From NCBI RefSeq assembly GCF_022347745.1, contig NZ_JAKRGC010000007.1, positions 1-64,000 on the forward strand: a stretch of 64,000 nt of DNA. Direction: 5' to 3'. The stretch is from Streptomyces sp. OfavH-34-F. GTDB taxonomy: Bacteria > Actinomycetota > Actinomycetes > Streptomycetales > Streptomycetaceae. Below are positions 54,659-63,384 of this stretch, piece by piece (position 1 is the stretch's first letter; every line of letters begins with the position of its first letter). Below the pieces are notes generated by a model. That model was not told where the DNA came from. It did not search any database and worked only from the letters and a program-made list of their open reading frames with translations. A program made the translations under genes and the position numbers.

Positions 54659-56047
54659 GTGTTCTTCTCGCAGTACTACCTCGAGTGCCTGTCCCACGCG
54701 TCGTACCTGATCGCGGACGAGGGCACCGGCCGGGCGGTCGTCGTGGACCCGCGCCGGGACGTGTCCGAGTACCTGCGCGACGCCGAGGCACGGGGCTTCA
54801 CCGTGGTCGGCGTCATCAACACCCACTTCCACGCCGACTTCGTCGCCGGGCACCTGGAGATGGCCGACCGCACGGGCGCGTGGATCGGGTACGGGCGCCG
54901 GGCCGAGACCGAGTACGCGATCCGCCCGCTGGCCGACGGCGACACCATCTCGCTCGGCGAGGTGACGCTGAAGATCATGGAGACGCCCGGCCACACCCCG
55001 GAGTCGATCAGCGTGCTGGTGTACGAGCGCGCCGAGGACGCCGTCCCGTACGGCGTGCTGACCGGGGACGCGCTGTTCATCGGGGACGTCGGCCGCCCGG
55101 ACCTGCTCGCGTCGGTCGGCGTGACCGCCGCCGAGCTGGGCGCGATGCTCCACGACAGCGTGCAGCACAAGCTGATGGCCCTGCCCGACGAGGTGCGCGT
55201 CTTCCCCGCCCACGGCGCCGGCTCCTCCTGCGGCAAGAACCTGTCCACCGAGCGGCAGTCCACCATCGGCGAGCAGCGCGCCACGAACTACGCCTGCGCG
55301 CCGATGAGCGAGCAGGACTTCGTCGCGCTCGTGACCGCCGGCCAGTCCGCCGCACCGGGGTACTTCGCCTACGACGCCGACCTCAACCGCCGCGAGCGGG
55401 ACCTGTTCGACCCGGCGTCCGCGCCGCGCGCGCTGGCCCCGGCGGACGTCCTGGCCCGGCGGGCGGCGGGCGCGGTGGTGCTGGACGCCCGCGACCCGCA
55501 GGAGTTCGCCGCCGGCCATCTGCGCGGCGCGGTCAACGTACCGGCGGACGGCAGGTTCGCCGAGCAGGCCGGCACCGTGCTGCCGCTCGGGGCGGAAGTC
55601 CTGGTCGTGGCGCCGGAGGGCCGCGAGGACGAGGTCGTCACCCGGCTCGCCCGGATCGGCTTCGACCGCGTCGCCGGCTACCTCGCCGCGCCCGACGAGG
55701 CCCTGGAGGCGATGGCCGACGAGGTCGCCCCCGCCACCCGCCTGACCGCCGCCCGGCTGCGCGCCGAGCTGGCCGGGGCCCACCCGCCGGTCGTCATCGA
55801 CGTCCGCAACTGCGGCGAGCGCGCCGAGAACGGGTCCATCGAGGGCGCGCTGCACATCGCACTCGGCGAGCTGCCCGCCCGGCTGGACGAGATCCCGCGC
55901 GACCGGCCGCTGGTCCTGCACTGCGCGGGCGGCCACCGCTCCTCGATCGCCGCGAGCCTCCTGCGCCACCACGGCTTCGACGACGTCTCCGACGTACTCG
56001 GCGGCTGGGCCGCCTGGGCCCTGCTCCCCGCGCCCGCCGCCGCCTGA
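54659..56047 (+). CDS. MBL-fold persulfide dioxygenase-like protein fused to two rhodanese domains
   Basis: 462 aa from GTG 54659 behind GGAGG. The ETHE1-like metallo-beta-lactamase domain (residues 1-240) has INTHFHADFVAGH (HxHxD), ETPGHTPESISVL and TGDALFIGDVGRPDL, and an FPAHGAGSSCGKN loop. Two rhodanese domains follow (about 265-355 and 365-455): the first (VVLDARDPQEFAAGHLRGAV) lacks the active Cys, the second has PLVLHCAGGHRSS with a Cys. Like CstB, this would oxidise low-molecular-weight persulfide and pass sulfur to thiosulfate. First gene of the cluster, with three operators upstream. Confidence 0.9.
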   Translation: MFFSQYYLECLSHASYLIADEGTGRAVVVDPRRDVSEYLRDAEARGFTVVGVINTHFHADFVAGHLEMADRTGAWIGYGRRAETEYAIRPLADGDTISLGEVTLKIMETPGHTPESISVLVYERAEDAVPYGVLTGDALFIGDVGRPDLLASVGVTAAELGAMLHDSVQHKLMALPDEVRVFPAHGAGSSCGKNLSTERQSTIGEQRATNYACAPMSEQDFVALVTAGQSAAPGYFAYDADLNRRERDLFDPASAPRALAPADVLARRAAGAVVLDARDPQEFAAGHLRGAVNVPADGRFAEQAGTVLPLGAEVLVVAPEGREDEVVTRLARIGFDRVAGYLAAPDEALEAMADEVAPATRLTAARLRAELAGAHPPVVIDVRNCGERAENGSIEGALHIALGELPARLDEIPRDRPLVLHCAGGHRSSIAASLLRHHGFDDVSDVLGGWAAWALLPAPAAA

Positions 56048-56095
56048 CCCCCCTCTCTCCCCCCTTTCCCCCCAACCCCCGAAGGAGCATTCCGC

Positions 56096-56671
56096 ATGAC
56101 GACCGACACCCCCGCCTTCACGCCCGCCGCCCTCCAGCACCTGCTCAAGACCGGTGACGGCCCCCGCCTGCTGGACGTGCGGACGTCCGGCGAGTTCGAG
56201 GCCGGACACATCCCCGGCGCCTACAACGTGCCGCTGGACACCCTGCGCGAGCACCGCATGGAGCTGGGGCGCCACCTGGACGAGGACGTGGTGCTGGTCT
56301 GCCGCTCCGGCGCCCGCGCCACCCAGGCCGAGGAGGCGCTGGCCGACGCGGGCCTGCCGAACCTGCGCGTCCTGGACGGCGGCATGATGGCCTGGGAGGC
56401 CGCGGGCGCGCCGGTCAACCGCGGCCGGCGGCGCTGGGAACTGGAACGGCAGGTCCGCCTCGTCGCCGGTTCGATCGTGCTGGTCAGCGGGGTCGTGGGC
56501 TTCTTCGTCCCCGGGGTGCACCTGATAGGCACCGCGGTCGGCGCCGGCCTCACCTTCGCCGCGCTCAGCAACACCTGCGCCATGGGGGTGCTGCTCTCCA
56601 AGCTCCCGTACAACCGGGGCCCGCGCACCGACGTCCGTACGGTCATCAGCTCGCTTCGCAACGGGTCGTGA
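56096..56671 (+). CDS. Rhodanese domain with C-terminal membrane anchor (DUF2892)
   Basis: 191 aa. Rhodanese over residues 10-110: LLDVRTSGEFEAGHIPGAYN, DEDVVLVCRSGARATQAEEA (active Cys in CRSGAR), LDGGMMAWEAAG. Residues 115-191 hold two TM segments of the DUF2892 type (LVAGSIVLVSGVVGFFVPGV, LIGTAVGAGLTFAALSNTCA) with a Cys in the second. A sulfurtransferase anchored at the membrane, in the same cluster 48 bp after the MBL gene. Confidence 0.88.
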   Translation: MTTDTPAFTPAALQHLLKTGDGPRLLDVRTSGEFEAGHIPGAYNVPLDTLREHRMELGRHLDEDVVLVCRSGARATQAEEALADAGLPNLRVLDGGMMAWEAAGAPVNRGRRRWELERQVRLVAGSIVLVSGVVGFFVPGVHLIGTAVGAGLTFAALSNTCAMGVLLSKLPYNRGPRTDVRTVISSLRNGS

Positions 56672-56748
56672 GCGGCCCGCACCCCCGCTGACCAGCGGTT
56701 CCGCGCCTTCGTCGCGGAGATCCGCCGCACCCCCCGCACGCCCGAGAA

Positions 56749-56764
56749 ATACCCCCCCGGGTAT
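56749..56764. promoter_or_regulatory. CsoR/CstR-type operator 4
   Basis: ATACCC-CCCC-GGGTAT, perfect arms, upstream of the second MBL-rhodanese gene. Confidence 0.65.
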
Positions 56765-56779
56765 GATTTGTTCCCATAA

Positions 56780-56795
56780 ATACCAGGGGGGGTAT
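56780..56795. promoter_or_regulatory. CsoR/CstR-type operator 5
   Basis: ATACCA-GGGG-GGGTAT, one mismatch, 20 bp before the GTG of the second MBL-rhodanese gene. Confidence 0.6.
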
Positions 56796-56814
56796 CACGA
56801 GGAAAGGAGCGTAC

Positions 56815-58173
56815 GTGTTCTTCATCGACACCATCGAGCTGGAAGGCCTGGGCAACCGCCACTACCTGGCGGGCGGCACGGAGACGGCCGTGGCCGTGGA
56901 CCCCCCGCGCGACATCGACCGGGTCCTGGCGGCCGCCGCCCGGCGCGGCGTACGCATCACCCATGTCGTGGAGACGCACCTCCACAACGACTACGTGACC
57001 GGCGGCCTGGACCTGGCCAGGGTCACGGGCGCCGCCTACCTCGTCCCGGCCGGTGCCCACGTCTCCTTCGCCCGTACGCCGGTGGCGGACGGCGACACCG
57101 CCGCGGTCGACACCGGCCTCGTGCTGCGGGCCGTCGCCACGCCGGGGCACACCCCGCACCACACCGCGTACGTCCTGGAGGAGGACGGGGCCGCCGTCGC
57201 CGCGTTCACCGGCGGCTCGCTGCTGATCGGCACCGTGGGCCGCCCCGACCTGGTGGAGCCCCGGCTGACCGGGGAACTGGCCCGCGCGCAGCACGCCTCC
57301 GCGCACCGGCTGGCCGCCGAGCTGCCGGACGCGACGGAGGTGCTGCCCACCCACGGCTTCGGCAGCTTCTGCTCCTCCGCGCAGGCCGGGGGCGACCGCT
57401 CCACCATCGGCCGCGAGAAGACCGCGAACACCGCGCTCACCACCGACGCCGACACCTTCGTCGCCGAGATCCTCGCCGGACTGGAGGACGTGCCCGCGTA
57501 CTACGCGCACATGGGTCCGGCCAACGCGGCGGGCCCCGCCCCGGTGGACCTGACGCCCCCGGCCGTCGCGGACGCCGCCGAGATCGCGGCCCGGCTCGCC
57601 GCCGGCGAGTGGGTGGTGGACCTGCGCAACCGCGTCGCGTTCGCGCAGGGGCATGTCGCCGGGAGCTTCAACTTCGAGGCGGACGGCAAGATCGCCACCT
57701 ACCTTGCCTGGATGATCCCCTGGGGCAAGCCGGTGACCCTGCTCGCCGAGACCCCCGGACAACTGGCCGCCGCCCAGCGCGAACTGGTCCGGGTCGGCAT
57801 CGACCGGCCGGCGGCCGCCGCCGTCGGCACCCCCCGGGAGTGGGCCGGCGAGGACACCGCCCTGGCGTCCTTCCCCCGCTCCACCTTCGCCGGGCTGGCC
57901 GCCCGGGGGACCGGCGACGTCGTCGTGCTCGACGTGCGCCGCGACTCCGAGCGCGCCGCCGGATACGTCGAGGGGTCCGTGCACATCCCGGTGCACCAGT
58001 TGCACCAGCGGCTGGGCGAGGTCCCGGCGGGCACCGTGTGGGTGCACTGCGCGGGCGGCATGCGCGCCGCGATCGCCGCCTCCCTCCTGGACGCCGCCGG
58101 CCGCGACGTGGTCGCCGTGGACGACGGCTTCGACGCCGCCACCGCCGCCGGCCTGCCGGTCGTCACGGGCTGA
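56815..58173 (+). CDS. Second MBL-fold/rhodanese sulfur-metabolism protein
   Basis: 452 aa from GTG 56815 behind GGAAAGGAG. MBL domain: VVETHLHNDYVTGG (HxHxDY), ATPGHTPHHTAYV, GGSLLIGTVGRPDLVEPRLT, LPTHGFGSFCSS. Two rhodanese-like domains follow: the first (WVVDLRNRVAFAQGHVAGSF) lacks an active Cys, the second has GTVWVHCAGGMRAAIAASLL. Same design as the protein at 54659 but only distantly related in sequence, so it may act on another thiol persulfide. It has its own pair of operators. Confidence 0.88.
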   Translation: MFFIDTIELEGLGNRHYLAGGTETAVAVDPPRDIDRVLAAAARRGVRITHVVETHLHNDYVTGGLDLARVTGAAYLVPAGAHVSFARTPVADGDTAAVDTGLVLRAVATPGHTPHHTAYVLEEDGAAVAAFTGGSLLIGTVGRPDLVEPRLTGELARAQHASAHRLAAELPDATEVLPTHGFGSFCSSAQAGGDRSTIGREKTANTALTTDADTFVAEILAGLEDVPAYYAHMGPANAAGPAPVDLTPPAVADAAEIAARLAAGEWVVDLRNRVAFAQGHVAGSFNFEADGKIATYLAWMIPWGKPVTLLAETPGQLAAAQRELVRVGIDRPAAAAVGTPREWAGEDTALASFPRSTFAGLAARGTGDVVVLDVRRDSERAAGYVEGSVHIPVHQLHQRLGEVPAGTVWVHCAGGMRAAIAASLLDAAGRDVVAVDDGFDAATAAGLPVVTG

Positions 58174-58265
58174 ACGCACGCCCCCGGCCGGGCCGGCCCC
58201 GCCGCGCGACTCCCCCCCGCACCCCTCGCCCCACCCCCGTACGACCGCACCCGAGAGGCCCCGCC

Positions 58266-58439
58266 ATGCCGCCCCTGCTCCCCCGAGGCACGACCCGAAC
58301 CCCGGACCGGGACACGACCCGAACCCCGGACCGGGACACCATCCGAACCGCGGACCGGGACACCACCCGAACCCCGGACCGGGCCGCCACCGGCCACCCG
58401 CTCCTCGCCGACCGCGGCTGTCAGGGCTCCGCGGCATGA
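58266..58439 (+). CDS. Small ORF of octapeptide repeats, coupled to TauE
   Basis: 57 aa from ATG 58266 with GAGAGG upstream. The middle is four copies of a TTRTPDRD-like octapeptide (variants TIRTADRD, TTRTPDRA) encoded by a 24-bp tandem repeat, ending GHPLLADRGCQGSAA. The stop overlaps the TauE start (ATGA), so translation of this frame could deliver ribosomes to TauE. No domain is recognised. It may be a translation-coupling leader, a degenerate relic of a cluster gene, or chance. Confidence 0.45.
   Translation: MPPLLPRGTTRTPDRDTTRTPDRDTIRTADRDTTRTPDRAATGHPLLADRGCQGSAA
58291..58386. repeat. 24-bp tandem repeat, four copies
   Basis: Unit CGACCCGAACCCCGGACCGG plus GACA, copies at 58291, 58315, 58339 and 58363 with a few substitutions. 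Length is in phase with the codons of the small ORF. Confidence 0.85.
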
Positions 58440-59179
58440 CCGCCCTCATCCTCGCGCTCGTCGCCGGGACCGTCGTCGGCCTGGCCCTCGGCGGCCTCGG
58501 CGGGGGCGGCAGCGTCCTGGCGGTGCCCGCCCTCACGTACCTCATCGGCATGCCGGCGGCCGACGCCATCACCGCCAGCCTGATCATCGTGACCGTGACG
58601 TCCGTGACCTCGCTCGCCCAGCACGCCCGCGACGGCAACGTCGCCTGGCGGACCGGGCTGTTGTTCGCGTCGGCGGGCATCGTCCCCGCCATGCTCACCG
58701 GCCTGGCCGCGGGCCGCCTGCCCCAGGCGCTCCTGACCCTCGCGTTCGCCGGTATCGCGGGAGTCGCCGCCCTGCGCATGCTGCGTGGCCCGGCCGCCCC
58801 GGCCGCGGGCGAGGTGCGCCCCGCGAAGGCGGGTGCCGCCGGCGCCGGGCTGGGCGCGGTGACCGGGCTGCTGGGCGTGGGCGGCGGCTTCCTCGCCGTA
58901 CCGGCCCTGGTCCGGGTGCTGAACCTGCCCATGCGCCGGGCCGTCGGCACCAGCCTGCTGGTCATCACCATCAACTCGATCGCCGCGCTCGGCGCCCGCG
59001 CCGGCACGGGCATGCACCTGGACTGGGCGGTCATCGCCCCGTTCACCGCCGCCGCGATCCTCGGCGCCTGGGACGGCAAGCGCTACGCCCAGCGCCTCAG
59101 CGGCACCACCCTGCAACGCCTCTTCGCCGGGGTCCTGTTGGCGGTGGCTGCCTTCATGCTGGTCGACGCCCTCGTCTGA
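58436..59179 (+). CDS. TauE/SafE-family sulfite/sulfonate exporter
   Basis: 247 aa, about eight TM segments arranged as two TauE halves: LALGGLGGGGSVLAVPALTY and AVTGLLGVGGGFLAVPALVR carry the family GxGGG...P motifs. It likely moves sulfite or a related sulfur anion out of the cell, the end product of the persulfide oxidation by the upstream enzymes. Last gene of the cluster. Confidence 0.88.
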   Translation: MTALILALVAGTVVGLALGGLGGGGSVLAVPALTYLIGMPAADAITASLIIVTVTSVTSLAQHARDGNVAWRTGLLFASAGIVPAMLTGLAAGRLPQALLTLAFAGIAGVAALRMLRGPAAPAAGEVRPAKAGAAGAGLGAVTGLLGVGGGFLAVPALVRVLNLPMRRAVGTSLLVITINSIAALGARAGTGMHLDWAVIAPFTAAAILGAWDGKRYAQRLSGTTLQRLFAGVLLAVAAFMLVDALV

Positions 59180-59252
59180 CCGGCCGGAACCGGCCACCGG
59201 CCGATGGCTGGAACGTGTCACCCCGCGTGCTCGCGCGCCGATAACGTTGGCA

Positions 59253-59271
59253 TAAGGTGAGGCTCGCCTAA
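59253..59271 (+). promoter_or_regulatory. Iron box (DmdR1/IdeR-type)
   Basis: TAAGGTGAGGCTCGCCTAA matches TTAGGTTAGGCTAACCTAA at 15 of 19 bases, 34 bp upstream of the siderophore-binding-protein gene. Confidence 0.75.
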
Positions 59272-59305
59272 TTCTTTAAGGGTGAACCAACTAGGAGACA
59301 CGTTC

Positions 59306-60349
59306 ATGTCATACCGGCGCCGTGGTACCGCCGCAGTAGCCCTCGCCGTCGCTGCCGCACTCTCCCTCGCCGCGTGCGGTGCCGATTCCTCCGGGGAGGA
59401 CAGGGGCTCGTCCGCCCAGGGGACGAAGGACTCCAAGTCCGTCGCCAAGGGCGGCAAGGACTTCGGTGACGCCGCGAAGAAGACCGCCGCGCTCGGCACC
59501 GACGCCCAGCCCGGCGAGTGGCCGCGCACGGTCAAGCACGCCATGGGCAGCACCGAGATCAAGGCGCAGCCGCAGCGGGTCGTCGTCCTCGACGTCGGTG
59601 AACTCGACAACGTCGTCTCGCTCGGTGTGAAGCCGGTCGGCCTCGCCCCGACCGAGGGTTCGCCGGAGCTTCCCTCGTACCTCAAGAAGGACGCGGGCAC
59701 CCCGAAGAACGTCGGCACCATCAACAGCCTCAACCTCGAAGCGATCGCCGCGCTCAAGCCCGACCTGATCCTGGGCAGCCAGCTGCGCGCCGCCAACTCC
59801 TACGACGAGCTGTCGAAGATCGCGCCCACCGTCTTCTCCATCCGCCCCGGCTTCACCTGGAAGGAGAACTACCTCCTCAACGCCGCCGCGCTGGACAAGA
59901 CCGCGCAGGCCGAGGCCAACCTCGCCGCGTACAAGAAGAAGGCCGAGGCCCTCGGGAAGAAGCTCGGCGCCGACAAGCCGACCGTCTCGATGGTCCGCTA
60001 CCTGCCCGACGGGCTCATCCGCCTCTACGCCAACGCCTCCTTCATCGGCACCATCCTCAAGGACGTCGGCATCCCGCGCCCCGCGAACCAGGACATCCCC
60101 GACCTGGCCGCCGAGGTCAGCGCCGAGAACATCGACCAGGCCGACGCCGACTACATCTTCACCGGCGTCTACGGCGACGTGAAGGCCACCGACAAGAGCA
60201 AGGCCCAGTCCAACCCGCTCTGGAAGAACCTCAAGGCGGTCAAGGACGGGCACGCCTTCGACGTCCCCGACGAGACCTGGTACCTGGGCCTCGGCGTCAC
60301 CGCCGCCGAAGCGGTCCTCGACGACCTCCAGAAGCACCTGACGGCCTGA
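59306..60349 (+). CDS. Iron-siderophore ABC transporter substrate-binding lipoprotein
   Basis: 347 aa from ATG 59306. Lipobox LSLAACG (Cys near residue 24) for attachment to the outer face of the membrane. The FecB-type fold (about residues 75-340) has PQRVVVLDVGELDNVVSLGV, then KPVGLAP, TINSLNLEAIAALKPDLILG, an internal AAALDKTAQAEANLAAYKKK helix, IYAN-like loop (RLYANASFIGTILKDVGIPR) and HAFDVPDETWYLGLGVTAAE. It captures ferri-siderophore and hands it to the two permeases downstream. Controlled by the iron box 34 bp upstream. Confidence 0.92.
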   Translation: MSYRRRGTAAVALAVAAALSLAACGADSSGEDRGSSAQGTKDSKSVAKGGKDFGDAAKKTAALGTDAQPGEWPRTVKHAMGSTEIKAQPQRVVVLDVGELDNVVSLGVKPVGLAPTEGSPELPSYLKKDAGTPKNVGTINSLNLEAIAALKPDLILGSQLRAANSYDELSKIAPTVFSIRPGFTWKENYLLNAAALDKTAQAEANLAAYKKKAEALGKKLGADKPTVSMVRYLPDGLIRLYANASFIGTILKDVGIPRPANQDIPDLAAEVSAENIDQADADYIFTGVYGDVKATDKSKAQSNPLWKNLKAVKDGHAFDVPDETWYLGLGVTAAEAVLDDLQKHLTA

Positions 60350-60380
60350 GCACCGCAAGAAGAGAGAGCGAGCCCGGCGC

Positions 60381-61391
60381 ATGCCGCCCTCCCATCCCAC
60401 CCGCCGGCGGGCGGCCTGGCTGCTCGCCGGCGCGGCGATGCTGCTGGTCGCCGTCCTCCTGAGCCTCATCGTCGGCAGCCGCCACGTCGCACCCGGCGCC
60501 GCGATCCAGGCCCTGTTCCACGACGGCGGCAGCGCCGACGCCCAGGTGGTCCGCGCCCTGCGCGTACCGCGGACGGTGGTCGGCATCCTGGCCGGCGCCG
60601 CGCTCGCCCTCGCGGGAACGGTCATGCAGGGCATCACCCGCAACCCCATCGCCGAACCCGGCATCCTCGGCATCAGCCAGGGCGCCTCGGTCGGCGTGGT
60701 GACCGCCATCGCGTTCTTCGGCGTGCACTCGCTGGGCGGCTACGTCTGGTTCGCGTTCGCCGGCTCCGCCATCGCCGGAGTGGCCGTGTACGCCGTCGCC
60801 AGCGGCGGGCGCGGCGGGGCGTCACCGGTCAAACTCGCCCTCGCGGGCGCCGCGATGAACGCCTTCCTCGCCTCGGTCGTGTCCGGCGTCGCCACCACCA
60901 ACGCCCGCGCCCTCGACGAGTTCCGCTTCTGGCAGGTCGGCTCGATCAGCGGCCGGGACGCCGAGCTGATCGGCCAGGTCTGGCCGTTCATGCTCGCCGG
61001 AGCCCTCCTGGTCGCGGCCGTCGCCCGCGGCCTCGACGCCCTCGCCCTCGGCGACGACGCCGCCCGCAACCTCGGCAACAACGTCGGCCGGCTGCGCGCT
61101 CTGGGCGCCCTCGGCGCCACCGTGCTCACCGGCGCCGCCGTGGCCGCGGTCGGCCCGATCGCCTTCACCGGCCTGGCCGTCCCGCACATCGCCCGCGCCC
61201 TGGTGGGCACCGCGCACCGCTGGGTCCTGCCGATGGCCGCCCTGCTCGGCCCGGTGATGATCCTCGGCTCCGACGTGATCGGCCGCGTCCTCTTCCCGCC
61301 CTCGGAGGTACCGGTGGCGGTCATGACCGCCCTCATCGGCGTGCCGTTCCTGGTCGCGCTCGTCCGCCGCCGCACGGTGGTGGCCGCGTGA
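60381..61391 (+). CDS. FecCD-type siderophore permease 1
   Basis: 336 aa with about ten TM segments: [70 protein letters not shown] and [18 protein letters not shown], the FecCD motif set. Pairs with permease 2 (GTGA overlap at 61388) and the ATPase. Confidence 0.92.
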   Translation: MPPSHPTRRRAAWLLAGAAMLLVAVLLSLIVGSRHVAPGAAIQALFHDGGSADAQVVRALRVPRTVVGILAGAALALAGTVMQGITRNPIAEPGILGISQGASVGVVTAIAFFGVHSLGGYVWFAFAGSAIAGVAVYAVASGGRGGASPVKLALAGAAMNAFLASVVSGVATTNARALDEFRFWQVGSISGRDAELIGQVWPFMLAGALLVAAVARGLDALALGDDAARNLGNNVGRLRALGALGATVLTGAAVAAVGPIAFTGLAVPHIARALVGTAHRWVLPMAALLGPVMILGSDVIGRVLFPPSEVPVAVMTALIGVPFLVALVRRRTVVAA

Positions 61392-62467
61392 GCCAGCCCG
61401 TGACCCTCGCCCCCGCGCGCCTGCGGCCCGCCGGGCACACCGTCCTGCGGCGCGGGCGCGCCAGCTTCCTCGTGCACCGCCGCTCGGTCGCCGTCGCCGC
61501 CCTCCTGACGGTGCTCCTCGCCTGCGCGGTCGTGGCCTACCTGTGCGTCGGCGAATCGTTCGTCGCCCCCGGCGAAGTCGTCCGCGTCCTGCTCGGCCGG
61601 CCCAGCCCGGACGAACTCGTCGTGGGCACCCTGCGGCTGCCGCGCCTGGTCGTCGGCCTCCTCGCCGGCCTCGCCTTCGGCATCGCCGGGGCGCTGGTGC
61701 AGACCGTCGCCCGCAACCCGCTCGCCAGCCCCGACGTCATCGGCGTCACCCACGGGGCGGGCGCCGCCACCGTCGCCGCGCTCAGCTTCAACCTGGTCGC
61801 CGCCGACGCGCTGCCCTACGTCTCCGTCGCCGGCGGCATGGCGGCGGCCCTGCTCGTGTACGTGTTCGCCTGGCGCGGCGGGCTGCACTCCTCGCGCTTC
61901 GTCCTCGTCGGCATCGGCGTCTCGGTCGCGCTCGGCTCGCTCACCCAGCTGCTGCTCACCAAGGGCGACTACCTGGTGGCCCAGCAGGCCAAGGTGTGGC
62001 TGACCGGCTCGCTCAACAGCCGGGGCTACGAGGAGGCCGGGCCGCTCCTCGTCGTCCTCGCGATCGGCGTCCCGGCGGCGATGTGGGCGGCACGCGCCCA
62101 GCGCAGCGCCTCCTTCGACGACGACACGGCGACCGCGCTCGGCGTCCGCCTGGGCCGGGTACGGCTCGGGCTGACCGCGCTCGGCGTCGTCCTGGCGTCC
62201 GTGGCCACCGGCGCGGTCGGCCCGGTCGACTTCGTCGCGCTGCTCGCCCCGCAGATCGCGCGCCGGCTTACGCGTACGGCGCAGACCCCGCTGCTGTCGT
62301 CCGCGCTCATGGGGGCGCTGATCGTCGTCGTCGCGGACCTGCTCGCCCGCCGCCTGTTCTCCCCGATCGAGCTGCCGACCGGAGTCCTCACCGCCGCGGT
62401 GGGCGCCCCGTACCTGATGTGGCTCATCGTCCGCACCCGCAGCCGTACCGGAGGCACCTCGTCATGA
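61388..62467 (+). CDS. FecCD-type siderophore permease 2
   Basis: 359 aa with about ten TM segments: [93 protein letters not shown]. Starts at GTG 61388, overlapping the previous stop, and overlaps the ATPase start at 62464. Confidence 0.92.
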   Translation: MSQPVTLAPARLRPAGHTVLRRGRASFLVHRRSVAVAALLTVLLACAVVAYLCVGESFVAPGEVVRVLLGRPSPDELVVGTLRLPRLVVGLLAGLAFGIAGALVQTVARNPLASPDVIGVTHGAGAATVAALSFNLVAADALPYVSVAGGMAAALLVYVFAWRGGLHSSRFVLVGIGVSVALGSLTQLLLTKGDYLVAQQAKVWLTGSLNSRGYEEAGPLLVVLAIGVPAAMWAARAQRSASFDDDTATALGVRLGRVRLGLTALGVVLASVATGAVGPVDFVALLAPQIARRLTRTAQTPLLSSALMGALIVVVADLLARRLFSPIELPTGVLTAAVGAPYLMWLIVRTRSRTGGTSS

Positions 62468-63291
62468 GCCGTCCCGCCAGCCGCCTCTCGGCGCACGACC
62501 TGACCCTGGCCTACGAGGACCGCACCGTCGTCGAGGGCCTGGACCTGGAGATCCCCGACGGCAAGGTGACGATCGTCGTCGGGCCCAACGCCTGCGGCAA
62601 GTCCACCCTCCTGCGGGCGCTCGGCCGCCTCCTGAAGCCGAAGCGCGGCTCCGTGCTCCTGGACGGCCGCGAACTCGCCGGCCTTCCCGCCAAGCAGATC
62701 GCCCAGACCGTCGGCATCCTCCCGCAGACCCCGACGCCCCCGGACGGCATCACCGTCGCCGACCTCGTGGCACGCGGCCGCCAGCCGCACCAGAAGTGGT
62801 GGCAGCAGTGGTCGGAGGCCGACGAGCAGGCCGTGGGCGACGCCCTGCGGCGTACGGACACGGCCGCCCTCGCCGACCGGCCGGTGGACGAACTCTCCGG
62901 CGGCCAGCGCCAGCGCGTCTGGATCGCCATGGCCCTGGCCCAGGACACCGAACTGCTGCTGCTCGACGAGCCCACCACCTATCTGGACATCGCCCACCAG
63001 GTGGAGGTCCTCGACCTCGTCCGCCGCCTCAACCTCGAACGCGGCCGGACCGTCGTCGCCGTCCTCCACGACCTGAACCAGGCCGTCCGCTACGCCGACC
63101 ACCTCGTCGCCATGAAGAACGGCCGCATCGTCGCCCAGGGCGCGCCGGACGAGGTGGTCACCACCGAGATGGTCGAGGAGGTGTTCGGGCTGTCGTCCGT
63201 GATCGTCACCGACCCGATCACGGGCGGCCGTCTCGTCGTTCCGGGCTTCAGCCGCCGGCCCGCCGCCGCGGAGAAGACCCCGGCCCACTGA
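62464..63291 (+). CDS. FecE-type siderophore ABC transporter ATPase
   Basis: 275 aa. Walker [19 protein letters not shown]-loop [20 protein letters not shown], signature [20 protein letters not shown], Walker [21 protein letters not shown], switch His in [16 protein letters not shown]. Powers uptake through permeases 1 and 2. ATG overlaps the upstream stop. Confidence 0.93.
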   Translation: MSRPASRLSAHDLTLAYEDRTVVEGLDLEIPDGKVTIVVGPNACGKSTLLRALGRLLKPKRGSVLLDGRELAGLPAKQIAQTVGILPQTPTPPDGITVADLVARGRQPHQKWWQQWSEADEQAVGDALRRTDTAALADRPVDELSGGQRQRVWIAMALAQDTELLLLDEPTTYLDIAHQVEVLDLVRRLNLERGRTVVAVLHDLNQAVRYADHLVAMKNGRIVAQGAPDEVVTTEMVEEVFGLSSVIVTDPITGGRLVVPGFSRRPAAAEKTPAH

Positions 63292-63325
63292 ACCGGCCCG
63301 CCCCGACGCGGAGGACGAACCGGCA

Positions 63326-63363
63326 CCGCGCCGGCCCCGGGAACCCTCCCGGAGCCGGCGCGG
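63326..63363. terminator. Bidirectional terminator between the siderophore operon and chitinase
   Basis: CCGCGCCGGC and GCCGGCGCGG form a perfect 10-bp stem, with an inner CCGGG/CCCGG pairing in the loop. Confidence 0.75.
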
Positions 63364-63384
63364 CACATGACCCGCGTACGGGGA

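Noticed and set aside
58291-58386. Possible CRISPR array
   Set aside because: Tandem 24-bp copies without spacers and no cas genes; a coding minisatellite fits better.
56221-59079. Long minus-strand frame across the sulfur cluster
   Set aside because: Low-complexity translation antisense to four genes with catalytic motifs on the plus strand.
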